From assembly GCA_958510875.1 (NCBI GenBank), contig OY294067.1, positions 55,254,039-55,318,038 of the forward strand: DNA of 64,000 nt, in the 5' to 3' direction. Positions 22,200-33,390 of this stretch are shown piece after piece. The number at the start of each line of letters is the position of its first letter. The first letter of the stretch is position 1. The DNA comes from Endomychus coccineus (taxonomy: Eukaryota > Arthropoda > Insecta > Coleoptera > Endomychidae). The position numbers and the translations under genes are program-made. The notes under the pieces are model-generated. The model was not told the origin of the DNA. It saw only the letters and a program-made list of their open reading frames with translations, and searched no databases.

Positions 22200-23132
22200 C
22201 TAGAACAGTGTTTTTCAACATTCTAGAATGCGCGACCCCTTTACGAGTGAAAAAATGCAAGCCCTTCCGATTTAAATGACGTGCTTAATAGGTGATCAAA
22301 GTTGTGAACTCTATTGCAAATTCGACTGTTTAGAATTACCTATTCAAAGGAAAGGTATTGAAATAAGTTCTGGAACCAAAAACCAAATTGTTGATGTTCT
22401 TATTATAAAATGCTATTGAAATTAGAGAAGAAAACATTCTAACGGCCAAGGGTAAAAATTAAAGGATTCGTCTCTAAACTTGGTTTGTGGTCGACGTCTC
22501 TACAAAAGGGGATGTACGATTCTTTCCCTTGCGTTCAGAAGATTGGTGAACAAATTGCAATACCGAGTTTGCATAATTTGGAAGTGGAACTATTAAGTTA
22601 CTTTCCAGAACGGAATACTGAAGCTAACAATGAGCATAGATAGATACTAAATCCTTTCATGGATACGTCACTACAGCTCGCTGATCTGACCACGAAGATG
22701 AAAGAAAATCTTATAGATTTTGCTGCTGACCGCATACTTATGATAGAATTTAATTCGCAAAATATTGAACTCTTTTGGATGAAGAGAAAAGAAGAATACC
22801 CAGAGTTGGCAAGGGAAGCTTTGAAATTATTTGTACCAATCGCCACTTCCTACCTATGAGTCTTTTCAATGGTGAACATAAAATTTAAGGAGAGAAATGG
22901 GCTCCAATTAGAAAACTATTTTTTTATTTGCGTCTGAAAATAGAACCACAAATTATAAAAAAATAAACAGACACAGACTGCTCACTGAAATTGTTCTATT
23001 TTTATTGTAATGTAGGAGTAAGAGTTGTATCTTACTTTTTACTTTTACCTAGCTTTGTCCCCCCCCCCGAACAAGAGTTTTTGACCCCCTTGGGGGTCGC
23101 AACCCACACGTTGAAAAAAGTGCCCTAGAACA
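22200..23132 (+). mobile_element. hAT transposon, internally deleted, with 8-bp TSD
   Basis: The 8-mer CTAGAACA flanks the element at 22,200-22,207 and 23,125-23,132, the TSD length of hAT elements. The termini are inverted (GTGTTTTTCAACA against the complement of GTTGAAAAAAGTGCC) and followed on both sides by GCGACCCC/GGGGTCGC, a common hAT end pattern. Length between TSDs is 917 bp, so most of the transposase is missing. Confidence 0.85.
22640..22860 (+). pseudogene. hAT transposase C-terminal fragment (ZBED5/SCAND3-like)
   Basis: The plus strand reads LIDFAADRILMIEFNSQNI, then ELFWMKRKEEYPELAREALK and FVPIATSYL. This matches the C-terminal dimerisation region of hAT proteins related to ZBED5, SCAND3 and GTF2IRD2 ('FWxxxxxxYPxLxxxAxxxLxPFxTTYLCE'). 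A TGA replaces the Cys codon after YL, so the frame stops before the end of the domain. Confidence 0.7.
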
Positions 23133-25146
23133 ACATAAGAAAATGTGGGAAGATTATTTTATTATTTTTATTAAATTCGGGCTAATTCTGCTATAGTAGG
23201 TTAACACCAATGCCAGGAGGCAAGATCACCACCTCAACCTGTTTATTTACAAGTACAGGTAGGGATCTTTATGTCAGAAGTGATCCGGGTATGAAACCGG
23301 GTCGACAGAAGCAGAGGCTACTATACCACTGAAAACGAGTGGGAGCATAATAAACTAGCATACTAGTCCGCATTCAAGCTAACGCAACTTGGTCTTAATG
23401 TGAATGATTTTCTAAATATGACACTCCTTGATGATAGGTAGGTTAGCAAACTTATCTAGGATTATCTTTATATATGTATATATAAGGCAAATACCACACT
23501 CATCACGAAATCTCCGAAACTTTATCAACAGTTGAAGGATATGTCGTCGGGTTGTTACCACTGCGCAACGTGGGCTATCTATGCAGGCAGAAAGCACTGC
23601 CGAAACTGCACTATTAGTGGTAGACCAAGTAGAAACCTCTTTTGACTCATAGCCACAACGCAATAGATGGATGTTTATGCGGGCGGGGCAGCCAACAGTC
23701 ATTTACCATTCACCCAATGCTATATAGAAAATTTGGCTCCCATATTATTGCTCCCAACATTATAAGTATATCTTATTTCTCACTGGTTCACTACATTGTA
23801 TGTTTACGTAACCTACCATATAAAAATGGATAGACAGTTGACTTGTAAAGTGAAGAGGCAAAATTACTAATTGGATTGTGACCAGTCAAGACAGTATCTG
23901 CATAAAATAATGTATACCTAGCCATGGATTTGGTGTCAGTCTCTCTAAGCTCCATTATGAAGCACCATTACTTCGTTGTTCATGACCTAACAAGCGATAC
24001 CAATTATTCAAGTTATAATTAGGCGATGAGTCTTCTGGAGGAAGAAACGTATTGAAAGAGTAAAAATTATCTTCGATCTTCGGGTTGGCCTAAAGACCGA
24101 AGCAATATGACAGAATCCTTTGAAAATGACACATCTGCAGAAAATTTATTTCAATTAATAATAAATATTAGTATATCATATTATGTTCTTCAGTTTGTGT
24201 CGAGTATTTCCGATAGTCAGACAAATATTACAAGAATCGTAGCTTTTAGGTGCCTAAGTAAATCTTTCATTAATTCATTACATCCATCTCAAATTTCCGA
24301 TACCGTAAGTATCTATAGTCATAATAAATGACAGTGTGAGCCAATCACTGAGGTTCTTGTTGATTAAATATTGATCTGGTTGTCATTTACACACAAGGGT
24401 CAACAGCTCAGGGTGTGTCAAGTAACATCACTGACCGGTGTGAATATGGGGAGGTGGATTTAAAACAACAATCTACTCAACATAACGCTTCTAATTTGCG
24501 CATGATACTTTATTCACCCTTTCTATTAAACATGCGAACAGAGATTAAAATATAGGAAGTAGTTAGTTAGTTACACTCTTCGTAACACATGACGTGTGAG
24601 ATACGAATTTAAGTTATTTAATGACCTTGATATGCACAGGGTACGTTCTCCGGAATTTCTTAGATTCATGAAATATTTTCTACTATTTTAAACAAAATTG
24701 ATTATCAGTTCGTTCTATAATTAACTAAGCACTTGGAGTCATCCTATGACAATCGATAAAAAAGGCTATGTCTTTCAATCTATTCTTTGCAGGGAAGTGG
24801 GACATTTGAGGCTTCCAAGACTCAATCAAACAGTGCGAATATATGAGGGGGGGAGGGGATTTATAAGGTCTCAAGACATGTCTTATTTTGTCTTGGTTTG
24901 ACAAGTCAAGATCACGTAAAGAACTAAATTTCAAAGTTTTCCAAGATCAGGATTAAAAGCTCAACAAGATCTGGACAAACATTGGTCTTGGTGCCTAAAT
25001 TCTAAAATTTTTTGTTTTTTATATATTTTCATTACTTGAGAATAGAAAGGACTTTTCAATTTTTTATTAAATTAAATTTAGATAAAAAACTTTCATAATT
25101 GTATATAATGAACAATCTTTGGCTATTGAAACTTAAAACGATAAAC
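23133..25146. other. No recognisable gene
   Basis: Two kilobases with only short chance frames. I see no transposon end or domain. Confidence 0.35.
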
Positions 25147-25206
25147 ATTATGCTTACATTATATAAATAATTCTCGGGAATTAGGTCACATTAACACTTA
25201 AATGTT

Positions 25207-25250
25207 CGTCTTTACGTACGTTTCGGTCTCACGACCATCATCAGAAGACT
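25207..25250 (-). ncRNA. Hammerhead-ribozyme motif, PLE B left arm
   Basis: On the minus strand: stem I GTCTT paired with AAGAC, core CTGATGA, one unpaired T, helix II GGTC-GTGA-GACC, then GAAA. Helix III is ACG/CGT with a 2-nt loop, ending in a TA cleavage-type site. All conserved core bases are present. The extra T before helix II is shared by the other copies. Confidence 0.75.
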
Positions 25251-25649
25251 TATTTTGTCAAAAAGGGGGTTAACTAAAACTAATTAGCACAAGCGTCCAT
25301 ATCGCACAATTTTCAATCAAAAAGCTCACGCCGTCGAAACGAACAGAACCACGAATAATCGAAAATTGTATCGTTAATATTAAAGTATAGATTTTTTTGT
25401 AACAAGAAACCACTGTTAAGTAATATTCTCATAATGTACAAACGCATATTGCTATGGTCTCAAAGCAACTGAAGTTCGAAGCTATTTGTTTGTAATAACT
25501 CGACCCAGATGTAGATTTATGACGTACTTGAAAAGGTTTTAGACCTGCATTGGAATTTACTTTACTTTAAGCGTTCTTCCTAAAATATACTTTTAACATT
25601 ATAAAGACGTATGTAGGAATTTGCAAGAGTTTTAATTAATCAAGTTAGT

Positions 25650-26245
25650 ATAAATCTGACTCAATCCCTGAATATCATTCCTATGATTTACAGAATTTGA
25701 GTCCCTTTTTATGTGAATCATCTCCAGGATAGATCTTTTATAATAATTGGTTTCTTTAGTTAAAATATTAACATTTTTGTAATCAAATTGATGGTTATAA
25801 TCAAAACAGTGCTTAGCACGGACGGTGGAATTTTCTAAGTTATTATTTATTGTGCTATACTTATGGCCTTACATTCTTTTTTGTAAATATTGTTTAGAGA
25901 TTCCAGTATAAGTTCCATCACAATCTAAACAATTCAATTTATATACTGTGTGGGTTTGTTTATCTTTAGGTATTACAGGTTTTAGATTTGAGAAATATTT
26001 CCCAACACAGTTAGTAGGTTTATGCGCAACATTTATATCGTACTTTTTCAAACATTTCTTAATTTTTTCTGAGGTCTCCGGAATGTATGGTAAAGTTATA
26101 TAATTGTCTGTATTACCTGTTATGTTATTTTTATAAGAAGAACCATTATATTTTGTTTATTCTCCCTTTAATGATAGGATTGTAGAAAGTTTTTGGGTAG
26201 CCATTCATTTCCAATGCATTACGAAGAATTTTTAAATTTTTGGGA
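25650..26245 (-). pseudogene. PLE B ORF end: linker and GIY-YIG nuclease
   Basis: The minus strand gives NALEMNGYPKTF (RT C-terminal region), then NVAHKPTNCVGKYFSNLKP. Next is HTVYKLNCLDCDGTYTGISK, the GIY-YIG start with its CxxC. The end of the domain (YNHQF-like and MIHIKRDS-like segments) follows in other frames. The RT catalytic core is absent because this copy is 5'-truncated. Stops interrupt the frame. Confidence 0.7.
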
Positions 26246-26321
26246 CGGTTTTTGATTGAAAATTGTGCGATATGGACGCTTGTGCTAATTAGTTTTAGTT
26301 AACCCCCTTTTTGACAAAATA

Positions 26322-26365
26322 AGTCTTCTAATGATGGTCGTGAGACCGAAACGTACGTAAAGACG
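26322..26365 (+). ncRNA. Hammerhead-like motif, PLE B right arm (core mutated)
   Basis: Same layout as 25,207-25,250 in the opposite orientation. Here the core reads CTAATGA, so the essential G5 is replaced by A. It is expected to be inactive. Confidence 0.65.
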
Positions 26366-26599
26366 AACATTTATAACAGAGTGTGACCTAATTCCCGAGA
26401 ATTTTTTATATAATTCATACTGGGTCAAGAATCTTATTATATTATTATGCTTACATATTAAGAGATTTAAAAGTTACAAAAAGGAAAGCTTTGTATGTTT
26501 TTATGGTGAAGATCAGATAAGATTTTGTCATTGTCTAGAATAACCTCTTCTTCGCTACATAAATGTATGCTACATACTCCCAGCAATTCATTTCATCCT

Positions 26600-27000
26600 A
26601 TCTTTATAAGTATTGCGCAGATTGATCTTTGTTTAGAGATAGACCGATACATTTATATCAGTATCGGTATAAAGTATATCGGCTCTTTTTGGCCGATACA
26701 TTTTGCTAAGAATCTTCAATACAAACACAAGATGGAATTCGTCCTTTGATTATTACAAAAACATTCCTACCGATGCTTTTTCTCCATCTGGTATTACATA
26801 TTTGAAAAATTTGCAGATTTTCATGCAGATTGCATTTAGCACTAGAGGCCTTATCTGTCAGAGATACTTAAATTTTGATGAAATATTTCCAGTAAATGTA
26901 AAAAACAACAAACGAGACAATACTATGGGACTGGCCACTGCCACATAATCTAAATCTGCTTCCTGCAGCATGAGGATTCACGCAAGACCCGAGAAAGGTC
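26600..27000 (+). pseudogene. hAT-like transposase fragment with TATCGG-rich end
   Basis: At 26,620-26,700 there is a CCGATAC/TATCGG-rich palindromic end. After it, NTRWNSSFDYYKNIPTDAF matches the 'NTRWNSxxxML' word of hAT proteins. Further on, LNFDEIFPVN recurs on the minus strand of the element at 56.5-57.2 kb, so the two are one family. Frames are broken. Confidence 0.5.
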
Positions 27001-28639
27001 TCTTCGGGGAGGTATGTTATTTATTTCTAAAAATTGAAAATTAACTTTGCACAAAATATTGAGCATTGGTAACAACGGCAACTGAGAATTCTGCTCTCAA
27101 CTCGCAACACCTATCGAACATAACAGAATGCGAATGGGGGAAACACCCATTACTGATTTAGATTCATTATTGCATAATAATAGTTACTAAACACGTCATA
27201 ATAAGAAAAATATTCGTAACGTAAATAAAATGCCACCTTCTTATTGGATGAATGCAAAAGGAAGCTACGGATTATGCATATGGTTTTCCTTTGTAACCAT
27301 TCAATCTAGAAAAACCGTAGTTCGAATTATTGATTTCGAAATGGATGTAGCAAGTATAATTTTTCTCTCTAAAGGGACACAATGGTAACGTCAATTTTTA
27401 TCAAGAGCAAGGAAATGACTGTGTCGTAAATCCAGTAGAAATACAATTTAAAAAAAATTGTGTCTTAAGGGCTCAATATAAGATAGTGCGAAATAGATTG
27501 CTGGTAGTAAACATAGTCAAAATTTGTTTAGCGAAGAAAACGGTATTATGGAACATTTAAAGTGCGTTACAAGAACAGAACAAAGTATTCTTCACCTTCA
27601 TCTTGGTCTTGTGAAGGAGGATTACTAACCCGCAATTACTCTGACCAAGTATGCGGAAGAGCAAAGAATATGGTACTACGTGAGAAAACCCTATGAAAAA
27701 ACTGGAGGTAACTCAACCTGGACTGGGAGGGAAACCAATCCTCCCAAATGCGAAGGAGATGCAACACAAAAGGGACACTAGGCCACCAGCTTAATGACAT
27801 TCGACCCCTCTGGAACCTTAAGTTCCCGCTGTTGTTCCTTTTTAGTTAGCTAAATGCGTACGCTTGGAAAATAAATTACAAATTTTCACCAACAATTTTG
27901 CCTATACGATTCTGACAAAATTTCATTCTATGTGAACTGATGTCTCAGGTAATTAAAAAAATTGAATTGTTCACGCACTATTGAAATTGGAACATGTTAT
28001 AGGAAGATCACATTCCTGGAAGGATTAATATATGGGCTGGTAGTCTTGATTTTATATATGTGCACTATATATCCCGCGAGAAACTTTGCTTATCGTACTC
28101 GCCGGCAATGCCATACTTAATTTATCGTTACAGTGACATTAGAAATTCATGTACGACGTCCATGCGTTACGTCTAAGTTAACAGTTCAACCTGAACTGTG
28201 AGCGCTTGTCGTTTTCTACACCAGACAATGCCGGCACCAATCGACTGTTGTAATCACACAGTGTGATAAGACCGTGAAGGAAAATGACTGGTTTGAAAAC
28301 ATTTGACAATATAGAAACGAATTTGGTCAGGTCGATTTTTATTTTCACCAGCATAACTCCTCGTGGAATCGGTAATTTTATAGTTTTGTAACCATTTCTC
28401 TCCACCACACCAGCTTTCTATTCTGAAATAGCAACGTACGCTTTGTGATATAATAAAAGAAATATATGTGCATTGACTAATCAACGATATAAAAAACATC
28501 CTTTGAAAGGTTCCCAAAATGAATGCTCGAAATTCAATGTCAAATTATTATTCTATGACAAAAAAATAGAGACAGTAATAAGTTATCTATTAATAAGTTA
28601 TCCCATATTTTTGATCTAGTACTCATGGCCAGAACGAAG
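27001..28639. other. No recognisable gene
   Basis: Unassigned sequence; I see no supported domain on either strand. Confidence 0.3.
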
Positions 28640-29048
28640 GCAAAACTCATGAGAACTCATTCAAATTAATATGGGCTACTGGTAAATGAAGGAGAACAAA
28701 GTACTTGGAGATGGGTGGTAATTTACACAATGGCCAAATACAAATCACAACGATCAAATACAAATTATTATAACAACAGATCGAAATAAAGTAGGTATAC
28801 ACCTTCAAAAGAGAAAAATATTTTGAATATTTAGAGGTTACAATAATTTGTGAAAATGAGGAAACAAGAGAAATAGGAAAAATATTATCGTAGTGAATGT
28901 GAAGACTATACCGAACAGTAATCTAACCCGGTACTGTATGGATGAGAATCCTGAATGAACAAAAATGAGGAAGATAAACTAAACATCTGGAAACACAAAG
29001 TGCTGAAGAGGTATAAGGGGACGAATAGAGGAGAACAAAATGATGAAA
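28640..29048 (+). pseudogene. LINE (family Z) RT fragment, left part
   Basis: Shifted frames contain KIFEYLEV (the 'FxYLG' region after the RT catalytic site) and a segment like 'TLNKxEEDKLNIWKHKVLKR'. The protein resumes at 29,691 after an inserted LINE. The same family has a C-terminal piece at 12.2 kb. Confidence 0.5.
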
Positions 29049-29690
29049 TTATGCTTTCGTCTTCTCCAGGGAGGCGGATCCCACAATCCCTAATATGATG
29101 TCAGGTACAACTATCGGGATCACCACCAACAGCACCCTCTGATGGGACGATCATTTTCTATTCCGAGCCAAGAGATACTTTACATCCCAGCAGCTCCTCT
29201 AAACTACAAAGCCCAGATTCTACCTGTCTTGGAGTAATGTTCACATGTTTGGAGTTGGGCTCCCAAACATGCGCTGAAGCTAAGGTCTTGGATTCTATCT
29301 ATCCAGAAGAGAGCTATTCGTTTGATTGATGATGTCACACTCTAGAACATCGTAGAAAGTTAAGAGATTTATTCCTTATCTATAGATAGTGTTCATCAGA
29401 AATCTCGTCTATTGTTCCACCATACAAATTCCAGATAGGCGGACTAGACGAGCTCAAACTAGTCAACCCTTCACTGTCAATCTCTTCCTACCAGACTTAA
29501 TTTTTGTATCGAACAGCGAAGTTGTGGAACTAGTTACCTAGTGAGGTATTTCCCTATGCCTATAATAAACCTTCAAGAAATACGAATGCCTAGCAACTCT
29601 CCCTACATTCCATTGCTGGCTCACAGGATGTTCTTCGAACATTATCGGTTTCCCTCTCATGTAGTCAAAGCATTAAAAAAAAGCCTACTA
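29049..29690 (+). pseudogene. LINE (family X) fragment inserted in family Z
   Basis: Matches the minus-strand LINE at 42,756-43,200 (PRIPQSLI, TLxWDDHxxS and YKAQI words in shifted frames) and the 3' piece at 748-1,065. The flanking sequence ATGATGAAAT (left) and ATGATGCAAAT (right) looks like a target duplication. The host LINE frame would be continuous without the insert. Confidence 0.6.
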
Positions 29691-29780
29691 TAATGATGCA
29701 AATAGTCAAAACTACCAGGTTGCGAAGACTGGGGCATGTGACGAAGATACCAACGAACTAGTGATTCGAATGAGAGCTAC
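29691..29780 (+). pseudogene. LINE (family Z) fragment, right part
   Basis: Reads MQIVKTTRLRRLGHVTKIPT, the 'RLRWxGHVxRM' word near the end of RTE/jockey-like proteins. It continues the frame that stops at 29,048. The match to VTKIPTN at 12.3 kb supports one family. Confidence 0.55.
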
Positions 29781-31192
29781 AATTTCTCACTCTTCCCCGT
29801 GACTCGGACACCAGTCCGAGAGTTTTTATGTCGAGAGCGAGAATTTCAAGCAGAAGTTTCAGTAAAGTTCTTCCTCTCTGCTAATAGGTTTATGAAGCAA
29901 TAGCATATCTACAACAACATCACAACTGTGCATATACTATAACACTAATGAGTAGTTTATTCTGATGATGGCCATTTGGTAGTTGAATGGTCCTTAGTAC
30001 TATAATAGTATTTTTAGTTGATGAGGGTAATAATTTCGGACTTGTTATACTCTACACAGACGAAGCCCGAAGAATAGATTGTACTTACTCAAGCTATTTC
30101 TAAAATCGAATTTTAAGCAACTTTGAAAAATACATCTGGATGTCCGTCACGAAATGGTTGTTTATACGATAACTCAAAAACGAAAGGTTTTCTCATTTGA
30201 CAAAAAAATCGTTTGCTGTTCGGTGACGAATAGAGACTTTCTAAGTCATGGGTCTCTATCGTCTGTTGCACTGTTTTATTATCATTAGTATATTGAAACA
30301 TGAAATTATTCAGCAATTTGTGGTATTTCTAGGAAAGAGTTTTTGTTTAATTTCATATCCTTTCATTAAATATGTAAATATAAGAGGACCTTCGATGCGT
30401 TTCCTAATACTTCTTACCTGACCACACCTATTCATATTTTTTCTAAGACCTTGTTATATTCGGCACATTAATATTTATCTGCAAATTGACCTCGAAGCCT
30501 AATTAATTACTCTAACAGAGACAAATATAATTTTACATTCATATTTTCTTCTACCTAATCACAGAAGTGATAAAAAGTAACTTCAGTAGAAGTTACTATA
30601 TTATTTGCATGAATTAATTATAATTATTCCGGCTTGTTCTTATAATTGTTTGTATCTGGATAATGAACTAAATTCCGGAATATAGATGCAACTCTTGTGG
30701 TAATATTTCTTAATCACGCTCAAAGTTAAAAAGGTGTTCATTACTAACAAGATTGTTTAATTCCGCAATGATTATAGACTCAAGTAATACAGTATAGTAA
30801 TGTATAGACGTTAAATTCTAATCCGAGCTTCAAACTGAATTCTTTTGATATAAATAACTAACCCTTATTCATAAAATCCACGTCATCCAAAATAATATGA
30901 TTAACTGGTAAATTGGAAATGTCCATATTCCGGGATATGCTATTATGAAATAAGCCCAAAGCTACTAAGAATTATGGTTTGCTTCTATTGGTGTTGGTGT
31001 ATAACTGCTTATATAAGTGCCCAAATTTTGTTTATAAGCAAAATATTGTAGTCATTCGACAAGTTACTTTCTGCAATTCGTATTTGTCATTGTGGCTCCT
31101 GATTCAGATCGTTTCAAAACGATTGTATTTAAAACATGGATTGATTTTAAATATTACACATTTTCTGGCAATAAAATAAAATATTTTCATTT
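29781..31192. other. No recognisable gene
   Basis: AT-rich. Short frames carry no motif. Confidence 0.3.
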
Positions 31193-32700
31193 ACCCTTTA
31201 GCTGCGAGCAACCTCAACTTTTTTTTCAAATGGAATCTAACGATACTATTACTTATTTATTTATTATGTTTTTATTATGAAGAACATTAATGTAACGAAG
31301 GAAATGCGCAAAATGTCCTCCAAACTGTACTTGGCATGCTCCCAGGCGATGGTAAAATCCCTCGACGGAGTTACGAATGGCTTCAGCAGGTATATTATTT
31401 GACTCCATTCTAATTTTGTTTTTCAAATCTTCAATATTCACCGGCCTATTTTGGTAAACCCTGTTTTTCAAATAGCCCCAAAGAAAGTAATCCAATGGCG
31501 TTAAGTCAGGGGATCTTGGTGACCGTTCAATTGCACCACGCCGTCCAATACAACGACTTGCAAATATGTCGGGAGCGCCGTCTTGTTGAAACCAAACTGT
31601 TTCATTGGGTAAATCTGGATCTACTTCATTTGGGAAAATAGCAGCTAGTGCAGGCATCAAATCGAATCGTAAAAAGTGTAGGTAGCGTATAGCTGTATGG
31701 TTTCCTTCGAAGAAGAATGGCCCTAAAATTCGGTTGTTGATACCTACTCATACATTTACTTTTTCTGGGTACTGCGTATAAGCTTCACATTTCCAATGTT
31801 GAGATTTTCCCTACTCCAGAAATGATAATTTTGCCTGTTAACCACGCAATTTAAATGAAAAAAATAAAGTAGCTTCATCCGAAAAGGTTATGTTCTGTGC
31901 AAACTGATTATTCCTTCACACCATTTCCTCACAAAATTGCAAACGCCTGTCACAATCATCTTCCAAAAGCTCTTGGACAAGATGTACTTTATACGGGTGG
32001 TATTTCTCTGTTTTCAAAAACCTCTCTAATCGTACGTCTAGACACTGCCTGATTTGGGGCCAATGAAACCGTTGAAGTATGGGGATTTCCTGTAGTTAAT
32101 GTAATGTCCAATTTTACATCTTCGTCTTAAACACGTGGCCGACCACTTTTGGGAAAATCTTTCACTGTACCATGGTTCCTCAAATTTATGGAATATCTTG
32201 CTGACAGTAGTCTGTGAAATCATATTTTCCGGATATTTTGCATTAAATAATGCATAAGCACACACTTCACTTTGACCTCGCATCCTAACTCCACATCCCA
32301 GCAATATCAAGACTTCGATACGCTGCTGTTCTGATAATGGTGCTATTTTTATTCAGTAAAGTTGAAATTCAATTTTACAACGAAATGATACAGTTTTAAA
32401 AATGAACCAATCGAAAACCTCCTTTTTTATTCAGACTTTTCACAAAAAAACGTGACTTTTTTATGCCTAATTCAAGTTTCAACGCTGTATGTTTTATTTC
32501 AAGCATCTGCTTCTTAAATTGCTTGTAGACACTAATGTTGTAAGATTTGCAGTTATTTTATTTTTATAAAAGATACAACACAACTGGAAGACCAAAATGG
32601 TATGGTTAGATTACATTTTCCACGAGCTTTTCAACGAACCCACACATGACATGTGTTTCCATTTGGAAAAAAAAGTAGGGGTGGCTCGCACCTAAAGGGT
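31193..32700 (-). mobile_element. Tc1/mariner-type transposon, degraded (DD41D relative)
   Basis: Ends are inverted: ACCCTTTAG-C-TGCGAGC at 31,193, and the complement of GGCTCGCACCTAAAGGGT at 32,683-32,700, followed inward on both sides by a CAACTTTTTTTT/AAAAAAAAGTAG run and an ATGGAA-type word. Length is about 1.5 kb. The transposase is on the minus strand. The TA target duplication is not obvious. Confidence 0.7.
31265..32335 (-). pseudogene. DD41D-like transposase, broken
   Basis: The N-terminal part contains NAKYPENMISQTTVSKIFHK, an HTH-type region. After frameshifts comes VWFQQDGAP (second Asp), then CIGRRGAIE, RSPRSPDLTPLDYFLWGYLK (third Asp in TPLD) and a C-terminus ending in GGHFAHFL. 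About a dozen residues between DGAP and IGRRG are missing compared with the copy at 58.4 kb. Too damaged to be active. Confidence 0.7.
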
Positions 32701-33390
32701 TGAAGAAAAATTTTTTATTTTATTTCCAGAAAATGTGTAATATTCAAAGTCAATTAACGTGTTTAAGGCTTTCTTTAAGTTGCCCGTTAAAAAGATATGA
32801 ATTTTATTCCACACTTTTTTTTGCCCAACCCGGTATGAGTTTATCTCCAGGTTATTTACATACTGGTAAGCACTTCTTATGAGATGAATTCGGGGTAAAA
32901 TTAATTAGGGAATGAAAGATAAATATCAGATAAGTAAAACTATTGTTTGATTGGTTATTCAAAACTTTCAAATGTAGGTACTGCCATTATAGGTTTTTAC
33001 TTTACAGAAAAATGTAACATTATTTTAGAAGAACGTATTCTCATGCATTAAATCATTTGCCAAAATGTACTATATGTATTTAACACACTAATTTGTTGAC
33101 GGACCAAACAAGCAGAAAGTAAATCAACATATAATCTTCCCCAGGAATATATAATTTCGACTCTTAGATATTACTAACTAATTTTTCTGGAGGGTGTATT
33201 CGGTTCTGATGATTTCCACTGTTTGGTTAGTGATTTTAAACATTTTTCTTTGATGACATTATAGTTGAAGATCTAAATTGATATTAGTAGCATTAGTTGT
33301 TGTTACTGGTCGATTCATGAAAATTGATACTAACTACTATTGCTGCTTCACGTTTGTTCCTTTCGATTTCTGCTTTTTCCTAAAATAGCA
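32701..33390. other. No recognisable feature
   Basis: AT-rich interval. Nothing supported. Confidence 0.3.

Larger units (their letters stand above)
25147..26456 (-). mobile_element. Penelope-like element, family B, 13-bp TSD
   Basis: ATTATGCTTACAT occurs at 25,147-25,159 and 26,444-26,456 and brackets the insertion. The outer ends are inverted copies (about 25,170-25,320 and 26,250-26,403), each with the same hammerhead-like motif. The interior encodes, on the minus strand, the end of a PLE ORF. The right side carries a tail of about 40 bp between the arm and the TSD, as in the family A element. Confidence 0.85.

Noticed and set aside
29951..29975. CTGATGATGGCC as another hammerhead
   Set aside because: There is no GAAA after a helix II and no stem I pairing.
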